Source: Lachnospiraceae bacterium
GTDB lineage: Bacteria > Bacillota > Clostridia > Lachnospirales > Lachnospiraceae
Direction: 5' to 3'
DNA length: 64,000 nucleotides
NCBI GenBank assembly: GCA_021202075.1
Contig: JAJQDT010000110.1
Coordinates: forward strand, 8,011 to 72,010
Notes under the pieces: generated by a model
Database searches by the model: none
Told to the model about the DNA's origin: nothing
What the model saw: only the letters and a program-made list of their open reading frames with translations
Translations under genes and position numbers: made by a program
Shown here: positions 46,090-57,223 of the stretch, piece after piece
Layout of the letters: every line of letters starts with the position of its first letter
Numbering within the stretch: position 1 is the stretch's first letter

Positions 46090-46305
46090 AATATGCCTTC
46101 TTTCATGATAAATCAACCAAAGCACAATCAGGCTACAGGTTATACCTGATTATCATAATACGCGATTCACAAAAATAAAAGAAACGCCCGGTTAAAAGTA
46201 AATTGATTCTTTCTTAAAAATTCGGCAGCCATTTAAAACAGCGCCGGTTTCTTCATTTCGGAATGGACAGAACCGTTACAAAATACCCGGCACGAGCCGC
46301 AGTCA

Positions 46306-48654
46306 TTACACTATACTCGGTACGAGCCGCGGCCGGGCCTCGAGCACGGCCGCTGATGTTTCCGGAAGCACAATCTTCAGCTCGCCGCCGATGAGCGGGT
46401 AGGCCGCGGATTCCTCGGTGAAACCGTCCTTTGTCGTCTCAAAGACCTGTTCGAGGACACTGTCATTCGTAATGCCCGCCGACCAGACCGGCAGGGTCAG
46501 CTCCATCCGCTCCTCGCGATTGTTAAAAAGGATCACCATCTGGCTTTTTCGGCTGAATCGCCCATACGCCAGCCAATTCGTTCCGCCGCCCAGAATTCGC
46601 AGGGAACCATGTGTCAGGACCGGATATCTGCGGTGCATCGCAATCACGCGCCGGTGAAACTCCAGCATCTGCTTATCCTCATGCCCCCATGGATAGGTGC
46701 GCCGGTTGTCCGGATCGGTAAAGCCGCAGACCCCGGCCTCGTCGCCGTAATACAGAGTCGGCGCGCCCGGCCAGGTCATCTGCATCACGACCGCCTCACG
46801 CATGATTTCCGGCCGGATTCCCTTGCCGGCCGCCTCCCCGCCAAGCTGATCCACACGCCCGACCGTTCCGCTGGTGCGTGTCAGAAAGCGGGAATGGTCG
46901 TGATTGGAAAGCTGATTCATCGCCACCTGCAGCGACGGTGTGAGGAATTCCGTCATATTCATCGCCATCGAACGCCGGAAGCTGTCCGCATCCCCGCGCA
47001 GCTCTCCCTTATATTCATCACTGTGCTTTTCCATACCGGTAAAAAACCAGGTCACCGGCTCCATAAACGCGCGGTAGTTCATCACCGTGTCCCACTCATC
47101 GCCGCCCAACCAGGCGGACGCGTCCTCATAATGCTCCGCCAGAATCATGGCGTCCGGATTCGCCGTCTTCACTGCCTTGCGGAACTTTTTCCAGAACCGG
47201 TGGTTGTACTCCGGCGAAAATCCGAGATCCGCCGCCACATCCAGCCGCCAGCCGTCCACATTGTAAGGCGGGGATACCCATTTCGCCGCAATCCGCAGGA
47301 TATATTCCTCCAGTTCCGGCGACGCCTCATAATTCAGCTTCGGCAGCGTCTCATACCCCCACCAGCCCTCATAGTAATCATTATATGGCCATTCATGCTC
47401 ATTGTTGAACTTAAAAAACGAACGGTACGGGCTGTCCGCCGAGACATAAGCGCCCTTCTCATAGCCCGGCTGCTTCTCATAGATCCGCTCGCGATCCATC
47501 CATTTATTAAACGAGCCGCAGTGATTGAACACACCGTCCAGAATCACGCGCATCCCGCGCCGGTGTACCTCCTCGACAAACCGTGCGAAAAATGCATTGC
47601 TCGCCTCCAGGTTCCGGATATCCGTCACGCGGCTGATGTAGCGGGTCGCGTCACGGTTGGTCAGGTGCATACGTTTCTTTGACGAACTGTTTTCCATCGA
47701 AGACATTGAGGCGCCATCCGCCATCTCCGGACGCTCTGGCTGTACCGGCCCTGACGCCGATCCTTCGCTGCCAGCCGACCAGATGTATTCCGACGCATCA
47801 CCGCCCGATAACCGCACGGATTCCGGCGTATCACCACCCAACGGCCACACCGTTCCCGGCGCATCGCCGCCCGACGACTGTACAGATCCAGGCGCATCGC
47901 CGCCCGACGGCGAATCCGAGCAGGCGGCCAGCGTATCTCCGCGCTCCGCCACGATCACCCCGATATGCGGATCCACATAATCATAATCCTGCGTGTCATA
48001 TTTATGGTTCGAAGGCGAGACAAAAATCGGGTTCAGGTACAATACCTCCACGCCAAGCTCCTGCAGATAATCCAGCTTATCCCAGATCCCCTGCAGGTCG
48101 CCCCCGTAAAATTCACGCGTGTCATCCGCCTGGGGCAGCTGATCCCAGTCCGTCACCCGGCTCACCGGCTTTTCCAGGTAAAAATACTCCTTATCAAGCA
48201 CATCATTCGACGGATCCCCATTGCAAAACCGCTCCGTAAAAATCTGGTACATGACCGCGCCCTTCGCCCAGTCCGGCGTCGAAAAGCCAGGCACCAGCGC
48301 AAATAGACGGCTCTGGTTCAAGTTCCGCGACACGCCGAGACGCGTGTAAAAGCAGCGCACGCTCCCCGCCTGCACTTCAAAATAATAGCGGACCGGATCC
48401 TCCCCCACCGTAATCTCCGTCGCATAATAATCAAACCGCGAATCACTCGACTCAACCTCCATCGCCTTTTTCATCGCGCCGCTGATAAAAAACACGACAT
48501 CCACATTGTCGCGCTTCGTTCGGAAGCGGATCTTCACCGTATCGCCCGGCATCGGCTCCATCGGCGTCACAAAATTCTCCGTGCAGTCACTGAACAGCGA
48601 TTCTACATCAAAAATCGGCCGCATATGAACAAAATAATCCAGCCGCTTCATCAT
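46306..48654 (-). CDS. GH13 alpha-amylase family enzyme (neopullulanase/cyclomaltodextrinase-like)
   Basis: This 782-residue cytoplasmic enzyme cuts alpha-glucans. An N-terminal CBM34-like domain (about residues 1-120) precedes the barrel. The nucleophile Asp is in VDGWRLDVA, the acid Glu in MILAEHYEDA and the third Asp in QLSNHDHSR. A Gly/Asp/Ser/Pro-rich insert of about 70-80 residues lies between VDPHIGVIVAERGDTLA and RYISRVTD and carries 33-bp repeats at 47791-47925. The start ATG 48654 is chosen because the barrel-family N-terminus (KRLDYFVHMRPIFDVE) begins there; no normal ribosome site precedes it, only an A-rich tract. Neighbour of the L,D-transpeptidase, but apparently separate. Confidence 0.9.
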   Translation of the reverse strand: MMKRLDYFVHMRPIFDVESLFSDCTENFVTPMEPMPGDTVKIRFRTKRDNVDVVFFISGAMKKAMEVESSDSRFDYYATEITVGEDPVRYYFEVQAGSVRCFYTRLGVSRNLNQSRLFALVPGFSTPDWAKGAVMYQIFTERFCNGDPSNDVLDKEYFYLEKPVSRVTDWDQLPQADDTREFYGGDLQGIWDKLDYLQELGVEVLYLNPIFVSPSNHKYDTQDYDYVDPHIGVIVAERGDTLAACSDSPSGGDAPGSVQSSGGDAPGTVWPLGGDTPESVRLSGGDASEYIWSAGSEGSASGPVQPERPEMADGASMSSMENSSSKKRMHLTNRDATRYISRVTDIRNLEASNAFFARFVEEVHRRGMRVILDGVFNHCGSFNKWMDRERIYEKQPGYEKGAYVSADSPYRSFFKFNNEHEWPYNDYYEGWWGYETLPKLNYEASPELEEYILRIAAKWVSPPYNVDGWRLDVAADLGFSPEYNHRFWKKFRKAVKTANPDAMILAEHYEDASAWLGGDEWDTVMNYRAFMEPVTWFFTGMEKHSDEYKGELRGDADSFRRSMAMNMTEFLTPSLQVAMNQLSNHDHSRFLTRTSGTVGRVDQLGGEAAGKGIRPEIMREAVVMQMTWPGAPTLYYGDEAGVCGFTDPDNRRTYPWGHEDKQMLEFHRRVIAMHRRYPVLTHGSLRILGGGTNWLAYGRFSRKSQMVILFNNREERMELTLPVWSAGITNDSVLEQVFETTKDGFTEESAAYPLIGGELKIVLPETSAAVLEARPRLVPSIV
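47791..47925 (-). repeat. 33-bp tandem repeats inside the amylase gene
   Basis: Four copies of an 11-residue unit, SGGDAPGSVQS-like, lie in a surface loop between strand 2 and strand 3 of the barrel. The DNA unit is recognisable by GCATCGCCGCCCGACG. Frame is preserved. Confidence 0.8.
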
Positions 48655-48671
48655 TTTTTTCTTTTTTTTTA
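48655..48671 (-). other. Poly-A tracts directly before the amylase start codon
   Basis: On the minus strand, nine A, a G and seven A lie directly before ATGATG. An ATG sits upstream in another frame. Gain or loss of an A would change spacing and might change which start is used, so this is a candidate slippage site. Confidence 0.4.
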
Positions 48672-48896
48672 TCCATAAAACGCTCCCCACATATATTTCA
48701 GGTTTCCATGTGCTGCCCGGCTTCAGGAACTGTCGCGAACCACGATTTCTCCGCAAAGTCCGGGCGCAAACAGGTGAACTATATTATAAGCCAGGATACG
48801 CCGCTTTCGCAACCATTTTTGCAGATTTCTGCCCCCGGCGATTTCTGTACGTTACTGGTCACTCCCCGACCACTCACTTACTGCGTGGTCAGAGCT

Positions 48897-48934
48897 TATC
48901 CCGCACGAAGTGTGGGATGCCACCCGGCGAGGGG
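48897..48934. repeat. Inverted repeat, left copy, flanking an AAA-PD-(D/E)XK gene
   Basis: This stretch matches the reverse complement of 51364-51400 at about 33 of 37 positions, including the 20-base core GTGGGATGCCACCCGGCGAG. It contains CCGCACGAAGTGTGGG, itself a hairpin. The interval 48672-49060 has no gene that I can support. Confidence 0.75.
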
Positions 48935-49060
48935 CGAAAACGCAGTGGCAACAGCATCCGACTCCTCGCCGGAGCGGCAGGCATCCTTGTCACACAACAC
49001 GAAGCCCCCGGCATCTGTAGGCAGAAGGAAAGCGGATTTTTTGTGTATTCTGAGCACACA

Positions 49061-49088
49061 GAAAAAGCAGCCGCAAGGCTGCTTTTTC
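49061..49088. terminator. Bidirectional terminator
   Basis: GAAAAAGCAGCC pairs perfectly with GGCTGCTTTTTC around a GCAA loop. It would stop transcripts from either side of this gene-free stretch. A TATAATGTAT/ATACATTATA inverted repeat lies at 49128-49162. No gene was recognised in 49089-49394. Confidence 0.85.
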
Positions 49089-49394
49089 CGGAGAAGGTAT
49101 CTCTCAAATGGGGTGTAGCAAAAACTATATAATGTATTGGGGGTTTTACGAGATACATTATATCATCCCAACCAAATTCAGTGTGCACAAACTTCACAAA
49201 AAAGAGATATCGTTTTTGTGCAGAACGCACATCAAAGTCTCATGTATTAAACACCAAAAACGTCTGCTCCTCGTTTCGGTCACTCTTCAACGCATACCAC
49301 CGGCACGCAAAACCGTTTAACAATAACCGTGCTGCCAGTGGCAGAAGCAAATGCTTCGAATAGCCGGAAGGAGGGAAACGACAGGTTGACCTAG

Positions 49395-49571
49395 TCAAAC
49401 AAATGCATTTCTATTGCTATCATATGCATAATCCACCGCTGCCAGTTTTTCTGTAATCGCCTCTTTCGAAACGCCTAGCCCCGCGCACAGATCATCAAGC
49501 GACGCATAGTTATCGCGGAGCTGCGTATTGATGTAGCTCAGTAAAATCATCGGGTCATTCGGTAATTCCAT
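49395..49571 (-). CDS. DUF4250 small protein
   Basis: This 58-residue protein begins MELPNDPMILLSYINTQLRD, contains a helix-turn-helix-like segment (SLDDLCAGLGVSKEAITEKL) and ends YDSNRNAFV. It matches my memory of the DUF4250 family in size and in the LPNDPxxLLSYxNTxLRD opening. The start ATG 49571 is chosen because upstream residues bear no relation to the family; GGAG precedes it at 11 bp. Function is unknown; it may bind DNA. It lies downstream of the AAA-PD-(D/E)XK gene with a 114-bp space that contains a dispersed 23-bp motif. Confidence 0.8.
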   Translation of the reverse strand: MELPNDPMILLSYINTQLRDNYASLDDLCAGLGVSKEAITEKLAAVDYAYDSNRNAFV

Positions 49572-49655
49572 GTCAAAAGTTCTCCTCTCTGAATGCAGCA
49601 TCATACCCTTTCGCTGCCCGAATCCTTTCATACATAAGCCGGGGGCTTTTATGGC

Positions 49656-49678
49656 CTGCGATTCGCACGTCAGGCGGT
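49656..49678. repeat. 23-bp dispersed motif, copy 2
   Basis: It matches bases 164-186 at 22 of 23 positions. It lies between the DUF4250 start and the end of the AAA-PD-(D/E)XK gene. See the copy near the start of the window. Confidence 0.6.
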
Positions 49679-49684
49679 TTTTAC

Positions 49685-51265
49685 TCACACCACGGCCTCG
49701 ACCAGCACCCGGTCTCCAAGGACAATCTCCTGAACCCCAATCGTTTTCTTCTTATTAAAACAAAAGCTGAGCATATATCCTTTTTTCAGATGATAATGAT
49801 CCAGGTACTCCAGAAGCTGGTCTTCACCTCTTTCATTATAAGCATTTCCCCGCCAGATTTTGCACTCGATTACATACTGCTCGCCATGATAATCAATAAT
49901 AAGATCCGTCCTCTCCCGGTTGCGTGTCTGCGCTTCGACATAGCTGTTTCCCTCGCCATTAATAATCGGTTTCAAAAACAGCATAAAGTAGCGCCTTCCC
50001 ACATCCTCCAGAAACTTCTCATCCCGGTCGCCGTACAGATCATCAAAACTCACCACAAAGCGTTCCAGGATTCGTCTGACATTCAGGTGACCGCCGGTGA
50101 TAAACTGGTTTTTTGCTATCAGACCGGCATCATAAAGCTCGCTGGTTCCATATTCATCCGACATAAACCAGTTATACAGGACGGTCTCAAAAATCCGATT
50201 GAAGATGACCGCCGTTCCATTTTCATTTCGAATAAAACCGAACATCGCCGCAATCTCGATATAATCATTCATCGGCGTGTACGGGATCGGTTTGCCAGTA
50301 AACAGCAGATCATAAAGCACCTTCCGAAGCTTCGGATAATCCTCAACCTTTCCCTTCAAAGACAAAAACAGCGCATTCGTCTCATTTGTCAGCAGCTTTA
50401 CTGCCTCGAGAAGCCCTTCTTTTGTCCATGCAGAAGCTTTATCCGGAAAATTATCGCTTCCGGCGATTCTCTCGTCCATCAATTTGCAGATTCTTGAAGA
50501 AAGATATGGATACCCAGAAGTATAATCATATATCAGCTCCGATATCTCATCAATGTTCATTCCTGTCTGATAATCTTTTTCATAATCCCACAGCATCTGA
50601 GCGATGTCTGATACAGAAAATCTCATATCTACGATAAAATCCGCTGCAATATTCCACGGACTGTTCGACTTATGTTCCTCTTCAGGTCTGATTTTCTTTT
50701 TGATATTCCGCACATCATAAACGCCCGCCAGAATCACCGACTGGAAAGCCCCGGCCTTCGGCCGCTTTAAATAATACGCCCGCAGCTGCGCCAGGAAATC
50801 AATGAACACCTGATTATTGGTCGCCGTGTCCACCTCGTCAATGATGAGAACAGGCGGTGTTTCCAGCTTCCCGCACCATGTTTTAATCACCCGGAACAAT
50901 GCATTAAGAGAGCTAACCCTCGCCGTACCTTCCGCAAACGCGAGGAACTGCTCCTCTATCCCCTCCGGGAATTCCTCCACCGTATCGAGCAGCTCATCCG
51001 AAAATGCCTGTACAAATGATTCTTCCGTACTAAACGACGAAGCTCCCAGCGTCTGAAAATCCAGACTGATCACTACATAATCTTTTTGCAGATATTCGGC
51101 AAGTGCATTCAGCGTCGTCGTTTTTCCAAACTGCCTGGCACGGTTGATGGTAAAATAATCTCCGGCATCCACCATCCGCTTTATTTCTTCCAGACGCGTG
51201 GTCAGATCGACCATATAATGCTTCTCCGGTCTGCACGCTCCATTTACATTAAATATCTTAGCCAT
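49685..51265 (-). CDS. AAA-like ATPase with PD-(D/E)XK nuclease-like C-terminus
   Basis: This 526-residue protein has an AAA-like NTPase domain (Walker A RARQFGKTTT near residue 45, Walker B PPVLIIDEVDTA) and a C-terminal PD-(D/E)XK domain (RTDLIIDYHGEQYVIECKIW with D...ExK). The start at ATG 51265 follows AGGGGTGA; the earlier frame has no support. Family knowledge: such AAA plus PDDEXK_9 proteins are abundant and patchily distributed in gut Bacteroides and Clostridia and have no proven role. Inverted repeats at 48897 and 51364 flank it with DUF4250. A broken relative of its last 130 residues lies at 56792-57223. This supports a mobile or selfish character. Confidence 0.9.
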   Translation of the reverse strand: MAKIFNVNGACRPEKHYMVDLTTRLEEIKRMVDAGDYFTINRARQFGKTTTLNALAEYLQKDYVVISLDFQTLGASSFSTEESFVQAFSDELLDTVEEFPEGIEEQFLAFAEGTARVSSLNALFRVIKTWCGKLETPPVLIIDEVDTATNNQVFIDFLAQLRAYYLKRPKAGAFQSVILAGVYDVRNIKKKIRPEEEHKSNSPWNIAADFIVDMRFSVSDIAQMLWDYEKDYQTGMNIDEISELIYDYTSGYPYLSSRICKLMDERIAGSDNFPDKASAWTKEGLLEAVKLLTNETNALFLSLKGKVEDYPKLRKVLYDLLFTGKPIPYTPMNDYIEIAAMFGFIRNENGTAVIFNRIFETVLYNWFMSDEYGTSELYDAGLIAKNQFITGGHLNVRRILERFVVSFDDLYGDRDEKFLEDVGRRYFMLFLKPIINGEGNSYVEAQTRNRERTDLIIDYHGEQYVIECKIWRGNAYNERGEDQLLEYLDHYHLKKGYMLSFCFNKKKTIGVQEIVLGDRVLVEAVV

Positions 51266-51363
51266 TGCAATGTCACCCCTGTCTAAAATAACCTTGTTTT
51301 TATATATAATGCCTGATATCAGAAACAAAGTCAAGCCTTTTTTATTTCTTTAGCCGCAAAATT

Positions 51364-51400
51364 CCCTCGCCGGGTGGCATCCCACGCTTCGCATGGGATA
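51364..51400. repeat. Inverted repeat, right copy
   Basis: Reverse-complement partner of 48897-48934. It contains CCCACGCttcGCATGGG. Beyond it (51401-51460) GGGTTATACCC and further CCCTCGCCGGG copies repeat the arm. Confidence 0.75.
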
Positions 51401-51473
51401 TGCCCTCGCCGGGTTATACCCTCAATCTTCGATAGTGGGGCGTGGTATATGCTTTACCCGGCTCTGTGCATAG

Positions 51474-51509
51474 AAAAACCCGGAATTCACTCTTTCGGGC
51501 AAATTCCGG
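51474..51509 (-). terminator. Terminator of clpB
   Basis: CCGGAATT (51480-51487) pairs with AATTCCGG (51502-51509). On the minus strand the stem is followed by GTTTTTC. It lies 100 bp after the clpB stop. Confidence 0.8.
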
Positions 51510-51608
51510 ATAGCTGTTTCTCATATTATAATTTGAAAAGGTAAATAGCAGATACTGCGGATTCTTCAACACTCTGGAACCAGCTTTTCCGCAGGCTCTC
51601 CTTATATT

Positions 51609-54212
<2,604 letters not shown>

Positions 54213-54252
54213 AAGCTCCCTCCTCGTCTGTATCATTTTTTGTTACATCAGT

Positions 54253-54295
54253 ACTATAGCACCGATTGTTAGCCACGTCAAGTGTCGAGTGCTAA
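54253..54295 (-). promoter_or_regulatory. clpB promoter with CIRCE-like operator
   Basis: On the minus strand TTGACG (54276-54281) and TATAGT (54253-54258) are 17 bp apart. The half-site TTAGCACTC (plus-strand GAGTGCTAA, 54287-54295) and a degenerate partner beginning TTAGC (54269-54277) are 9 bp apart, the spacing of the HrcA-bound CIRCE element. One arm matches fully, the other in 5 of 9. Confidence 0.75.
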
Positions 54296-54429
54296 TTTCG
54301 CGCATTTTTTTCAAACCATTCGTGCAATCTTTTTATCAAAATTTTCGAAAAAAATTATCGGCTGCCCGTCAAATTTACACATTTCAATCATTTACATCAC
54401 GAATTCTTTTGCCCAGAAAAGGGATATGA

Positions 54430-54648
54430 ATGAACGTTCCGAAGGCGAGCAGCATCCGGGTAATCCTGTCCGATCAGCAGGAATTCACGTACACGGTAAA
54501 AAACTTTGCCTGTCTTGCCCACGGCATTGAAGAGCTGAACAGGGATAAGATGATCGTCTTTATCCACTTCCAGATGGTACGGGTGAGGGAATTCCTGATG
54601 CCGGACGGGGATGCGCGTTTGCTTACAGAAAATGAAAAAACATATTGA
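54430..54648 (+). CDS. Hypothetical 72-residue protein
   Basis: The frame starts at ATG 54430, within ATGAATG, after GGGAT. It reads NVPKASSIRVILSDQQEFTY, then a mixed alpha/beta stretch and ends MPDGDARLLTENEKTY. Codon use resembles real genes of the window, and no better frame overlaps it. No family was recognised. Its stop codon TGA is part of the -35 box (TTGACA) of the next gene, which is a tight arrangement. The start is not certain; ATG 54426 is out of frame. Confidence 0.5.
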   Translation: MNVPKASSIRVILSDQQEFTYTVKNFACLAHGIEELNRDKMIVFIHFQMVRVREFLMPDGDARLLTENEKTY

Positions 54649-54673
54649 CAGATTCGTCTATTCGGAATATAAT
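54645..54673 (+). promoter_or_regulatory. Promoter of the XRE-family gene
   Basis: TTGACA (54645-54650) and TATAAT (54668-54673) are 17 bp apart, a near-perfect promoter. ATTCG is repeated three times across the spacer and -10 (CGGAATATAATTCG is partly palindromic), a likely operator of the regulator it expresses. Confidence 0.85.
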
Positions 54674-54715
54674 TCGTATTAACGGATTTTATTTTAGCAG
54701 CAGACAGGAGCAGCC

Positions 54716-55069
54716 ATGACTATCAGTGAAAAGATCTTTGAGCTATTAGAAAAACGTGGGATGTCCCAGAAAGAATTTTCAGATAAAACAGGCATCGCGC
54801 AGAGTGCCGTCAGCGACTGGAAACGGAAAAAGACCAATCCTGTGTCGGATAAAATATTGATTATCTGTGAGGTTCTTGATGTCACCCCGGAGGAATTGCT
54901 CTCAGGCACAGAGCAGTCTGGCGGCCGGAGCAGGAAACAGGACTATTACATCATCGGCAAAGATACGGAGCTTGGGTTACTGGTCGAAAGCTACAGGAAT
55001 CTGGCTCCGGAAATGCGCGCGAGGTTAGAAGGATATATGGAAGCATTAAAGGCAATGGAAGAACACTGA
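54716..55069 (+). CDS. XRE-family helix-turn-helix regulator
   Basis: This 117-residue regulator has the HTH_3 fold at residues 5-60 (LLEKRGMSQKEFSDKTGIAQ followed by SAVSDWKRKKTNPVSDKIL) and a short C-terminal helical part that likely dimerises. The start ATG follows CAGGAGCAGCC. A consensus promoter with ATTCG repeats lies 43 bp upstream and may be autoregulated. It has the size of phage-type repressors, but no phage genes surround it. Its targets are unknown. Confidence 0.9.
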   Translation: MTISEKIFELLEKRGMSQKEFSDKTGIAQSAVSDWKRKKTNPVSDKILIICEVLDVTPEELLSGTEQSGGRSRKQDYYIIGKDTELGLLVESYRNLAPEMRARLEGYMEALKAMEEH

Positions 55070-55307
55070 CTTTCTATGCATAATTTTCCTGTGCACTGAT
55101 TTTTTGTGTATTATTTTTGCGCAGTTATTCGTTTAAACGTATTATGTGTAGTAAAACGTCCTTCGGGCAAATGAGAAGCACCGACAGTTCGCAAAGGAAT
55201 TGGTAACAACAGGACAGCTGGATGTGCAGAGAAACCGATTCATCAGGCAGCACTCCATCACGCCCGGACTTTTTTATTTGAAAACGATGACAGGAGGAGG
55301 CGCACAC

Positions 55308-56591
55308 ATGTCTGAAAAAAGGTTTACCTCTGTTACAGGCTCCGCTGCTACAGAGCCATCTGCTACAAAACCCTATATTGTAGAACCCGCTGTCGCAGAA
55401 CCTTCTCAGGAAATGTTTCAGACGGATTCCGGCTTCACGAGAGGCATTCATACCGAGCAGCAGCTCTGGGACGAAATCTTTAAAAAGGAACTCTATGAAA
55501 TGCCATTTTTGCTGTTGCCTCTGCTCTATGAGATTTATGGGATGGAATATCCGCGGGAGACACCGGTCACTCCGATTGCCACAGAGTTTTCAGTGGAAAG
55601 TCCGGATACAAAAGAAATAACCTCCATTCGATCCGATATGACCTTAAAAGTTGCCCTGTCTGATATTTTCCACTTTGAGTGTGAGATTTCGACAGATCCG
55701 GATATGAGTCTGCGTATGTATGACTACGATTCTCGAGTAGCATTAACTTACCCGGTGCGGCAGAAAAAGATACCGATTCTGCTAAAATATCCGCACTCGG
55801 CAATTCTGTATCTCAAGCCAGGAGTCAGAACGCCGGAGCCTCTTACCTGCAGACTGTATTTTCCACCCGGCAAGTTGGTTCATGCAGTACAGACGCAGAA
55901 TTCTCACACAAATGAAAATGCAAAAAAATCTGTGCAAAGATCAGAAGCTAAAAAAAATCAGCCGGATACGGCAGATGAAGTAAATACCGAGGCGCGACCG
56001 AGTGTGAAGGCATCGCTTGACGCGAAGAATCTGTCAGGCACGGAAGATTTGTCTGATAATAAAAGTCCTGGAACGGAGGGGCTGACGGACGAGATTTCAT
56101 ATGTAGACTATTTAATACCTGTAGTGAAAGTGCAGGCATATAGTTTACAGCAGATCCGAGAAAAGCACCTGCTGATTCTGATACCATTCACACCGATACG
56201 ATTTCGTCCCCTGTTAAAACGAATGAAAAAAGAACCCACTTTTGCAAAAAACGAATTGACAAATTTCTATCAGGAAATTATACTGACATTAGACGAGGCA
56301 GTGACAGATGGCTACATCAGCGAACAAAATCGCAAATGTATCCTTTCATTACTGCAAAAAGCCATGATCCGGGTGTTTAATAAAACCACGTTTTTATCGG
56401 AGGTGATACATATGACAGCACCTGTGCTGGAATTTGAGTGGGAGACAGTCGAAAGACTGGAAAAGGAAATTGCTGTACTGAAAGAAGAAAATGCGAAGAA
56501 GGATGCAATAATGGCAGAAAAAGATGCGGAAATCAGAGCTTTGCGTAAACGGCGCTGGGGAATCTTTTATGGCAGGAGAAAAGAAGGGTAA
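55308..56591 (+). CDS. Rpn/PD-(D/E)XK-like hypothetical protein with coiled-coil C-terminus
   Basis: This 427-residue protein starts at ATG 55308 after AGGAGGCGCA, a clear ribosome site. Earlier in-frame codons are not supported. Residues about 120-170 contain FHFECEISTDPDMSLRMYDY followed by DSRVAL, resembling the E-x-E/Q, R and Y-D-S pattern of Rpn-family nuclease-transposase proteins. A low-complexity Lys/Ser/Asp stretch fills about 200-265. From about residue 385 a charged heptad tail (LEKEIAVLKEENAKKDAIMA) is likely coiled coil. I am not sure that nuclease residues are complete. It may share ancestry with the Rpn-like fragment at 13522. Confidence 0.6.
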   Translation: MSEKRFTSVTGSAATEPSATKPYIVEPAVAEPSQEMFQTDSGFTRGIHTEQQLWDEIFKKELYEMPFLLLPLLYEIYGMEYPRETPVTPIATEFSVESPDTKEITSIRSDMTLKVALSDIFHFECEISTDPDMSLRMYDYDSRVALTYPVRQKKIPILLKYPHSAILYLKPGVRTPEPLTCRLYFPPGKLVHAVQTQNSHTNENAKKSVQRSEAKKNQPDTADEVNTEARPSVKASLDAKNLSGTEDLSDNKSPGTEGLTDEISYVDYLIPVVKVQAYSLQQIREKHLLILIPFTPIRFRPLLKRMKKEPTFAKNELTNFYQEIILTLDEAVTDGYISEQNRKCILSLLQKAMIRVFNKTTFLSEVIHMTAPVLEFEWETVERLEKEIAVLKEENAKKDAIMAEKDAEIRALRKRRWGIFYGRRKEG

Positions 56592-56671
56592 AGTCTCTGA
56601 TGTCCGGCAAAAGCCCCTAAAAGGCAAAGCGAATGCACAGCAGGGGCTTCTCTCCTGAATCTGTGCAGATA

Positions 56672-56699
56672 GCAAAAGAACCTTCAATGGCTCTTTTGC
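56672..56699 (+). terminator. Possible terminator of the Rpn-like gene
   Basis: GCAAAAGAACC pairs with GGCTCTTTTGC around TTCAAT with one mismatch and is followed by TTTGC. A second stem AAGCCCCT/AGGGGCTT brackets 56611-56649. Confidence 0.45.
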
Positions 56700-56791
56700 T
56701 TTGCACCCGCCATCGCCCTGCGTTTCCCGTTACTCTCTTCATTCTCTGCCATTCTTTGCCATTTCCTGCCAGTTCCTGCAATTCTCTTATC

Positions 56792-57223
56792 CTACACCAC
56801 AGCCTCCACCAGGACGCGCTCCCCCACCAGAAGCTGCTTCACGCCAGTCTGCTTCTTTTTATTGAAGTTAAAGCTCAACATATATCCCTTCTGCAGGTGG
56901 TAGTAGTCCATATACTCCAGCAGCTGGTTTTCTCCCCGCCGGTTGTACTCCTGACCATGATAAATTTTCATCTCCAGGACAAATTGCATTCCTTTATAGT
57001 CGATAATGACATCTGTCCGTTTCATGTTGCGTGTCCGGGATTCAATATAACAATTCCCGGTCCCATTTATGATAGGCTTCAGATAAATCAGAAAAATCCT
57101 TCTTCCGTTGTCCTCGATGAATTTATCGTCCGCATCCGCGTAAATATCTTCGAAATATTCACAGAACTTCTGCAGCACCAGCTCCATCTGAAGAAATAAA
57201 TAAATGGCAGAAAAAGATATCAC
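56792..57223 (-). pseudogene. 3' fragment of an AAA-PD-(D/E)XK gene
   Basis: The 131 residues from about 57187 align closely with the C-terminus of the intact protein at 49685-51265: ADADDKFIEDNGRRIFLIYL, KPIINGTGNCYIESRTRN, TDVIIDYKGMQFVLEMKIY, and RGENQLLEYMDYYHLQKGYM. The nuclease-like D...ExK residues are kept. The ATPase domain is entirely missing. A few unrelated residues precede it (MISFSAIYLFLQ). It is a truncated paralogue, possibly a relic of a second insertion. Confidence 0.85.

Noticed and set aside
44785-46149. A 454-codon plus-strand frame over the L,D-transpeptidase
   Set aside because: Rich in Arg, His and Ile with no family motif or ribosome site; it mirrors the minus-strand gene.
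48710-49132. Plus-strand frames of 130-140 codons between the amylase and the terminator
   Set aside because: Two overlapping frames are both open, both cross palindromic repeats, and neither has a family motif or ribosome site.
49571-49688. Longer N-terminus for the DUF4250 protein
   Set aside because: It bears no relation to the family, overlaps the upstream gene end, and the family opening begins at 49571.
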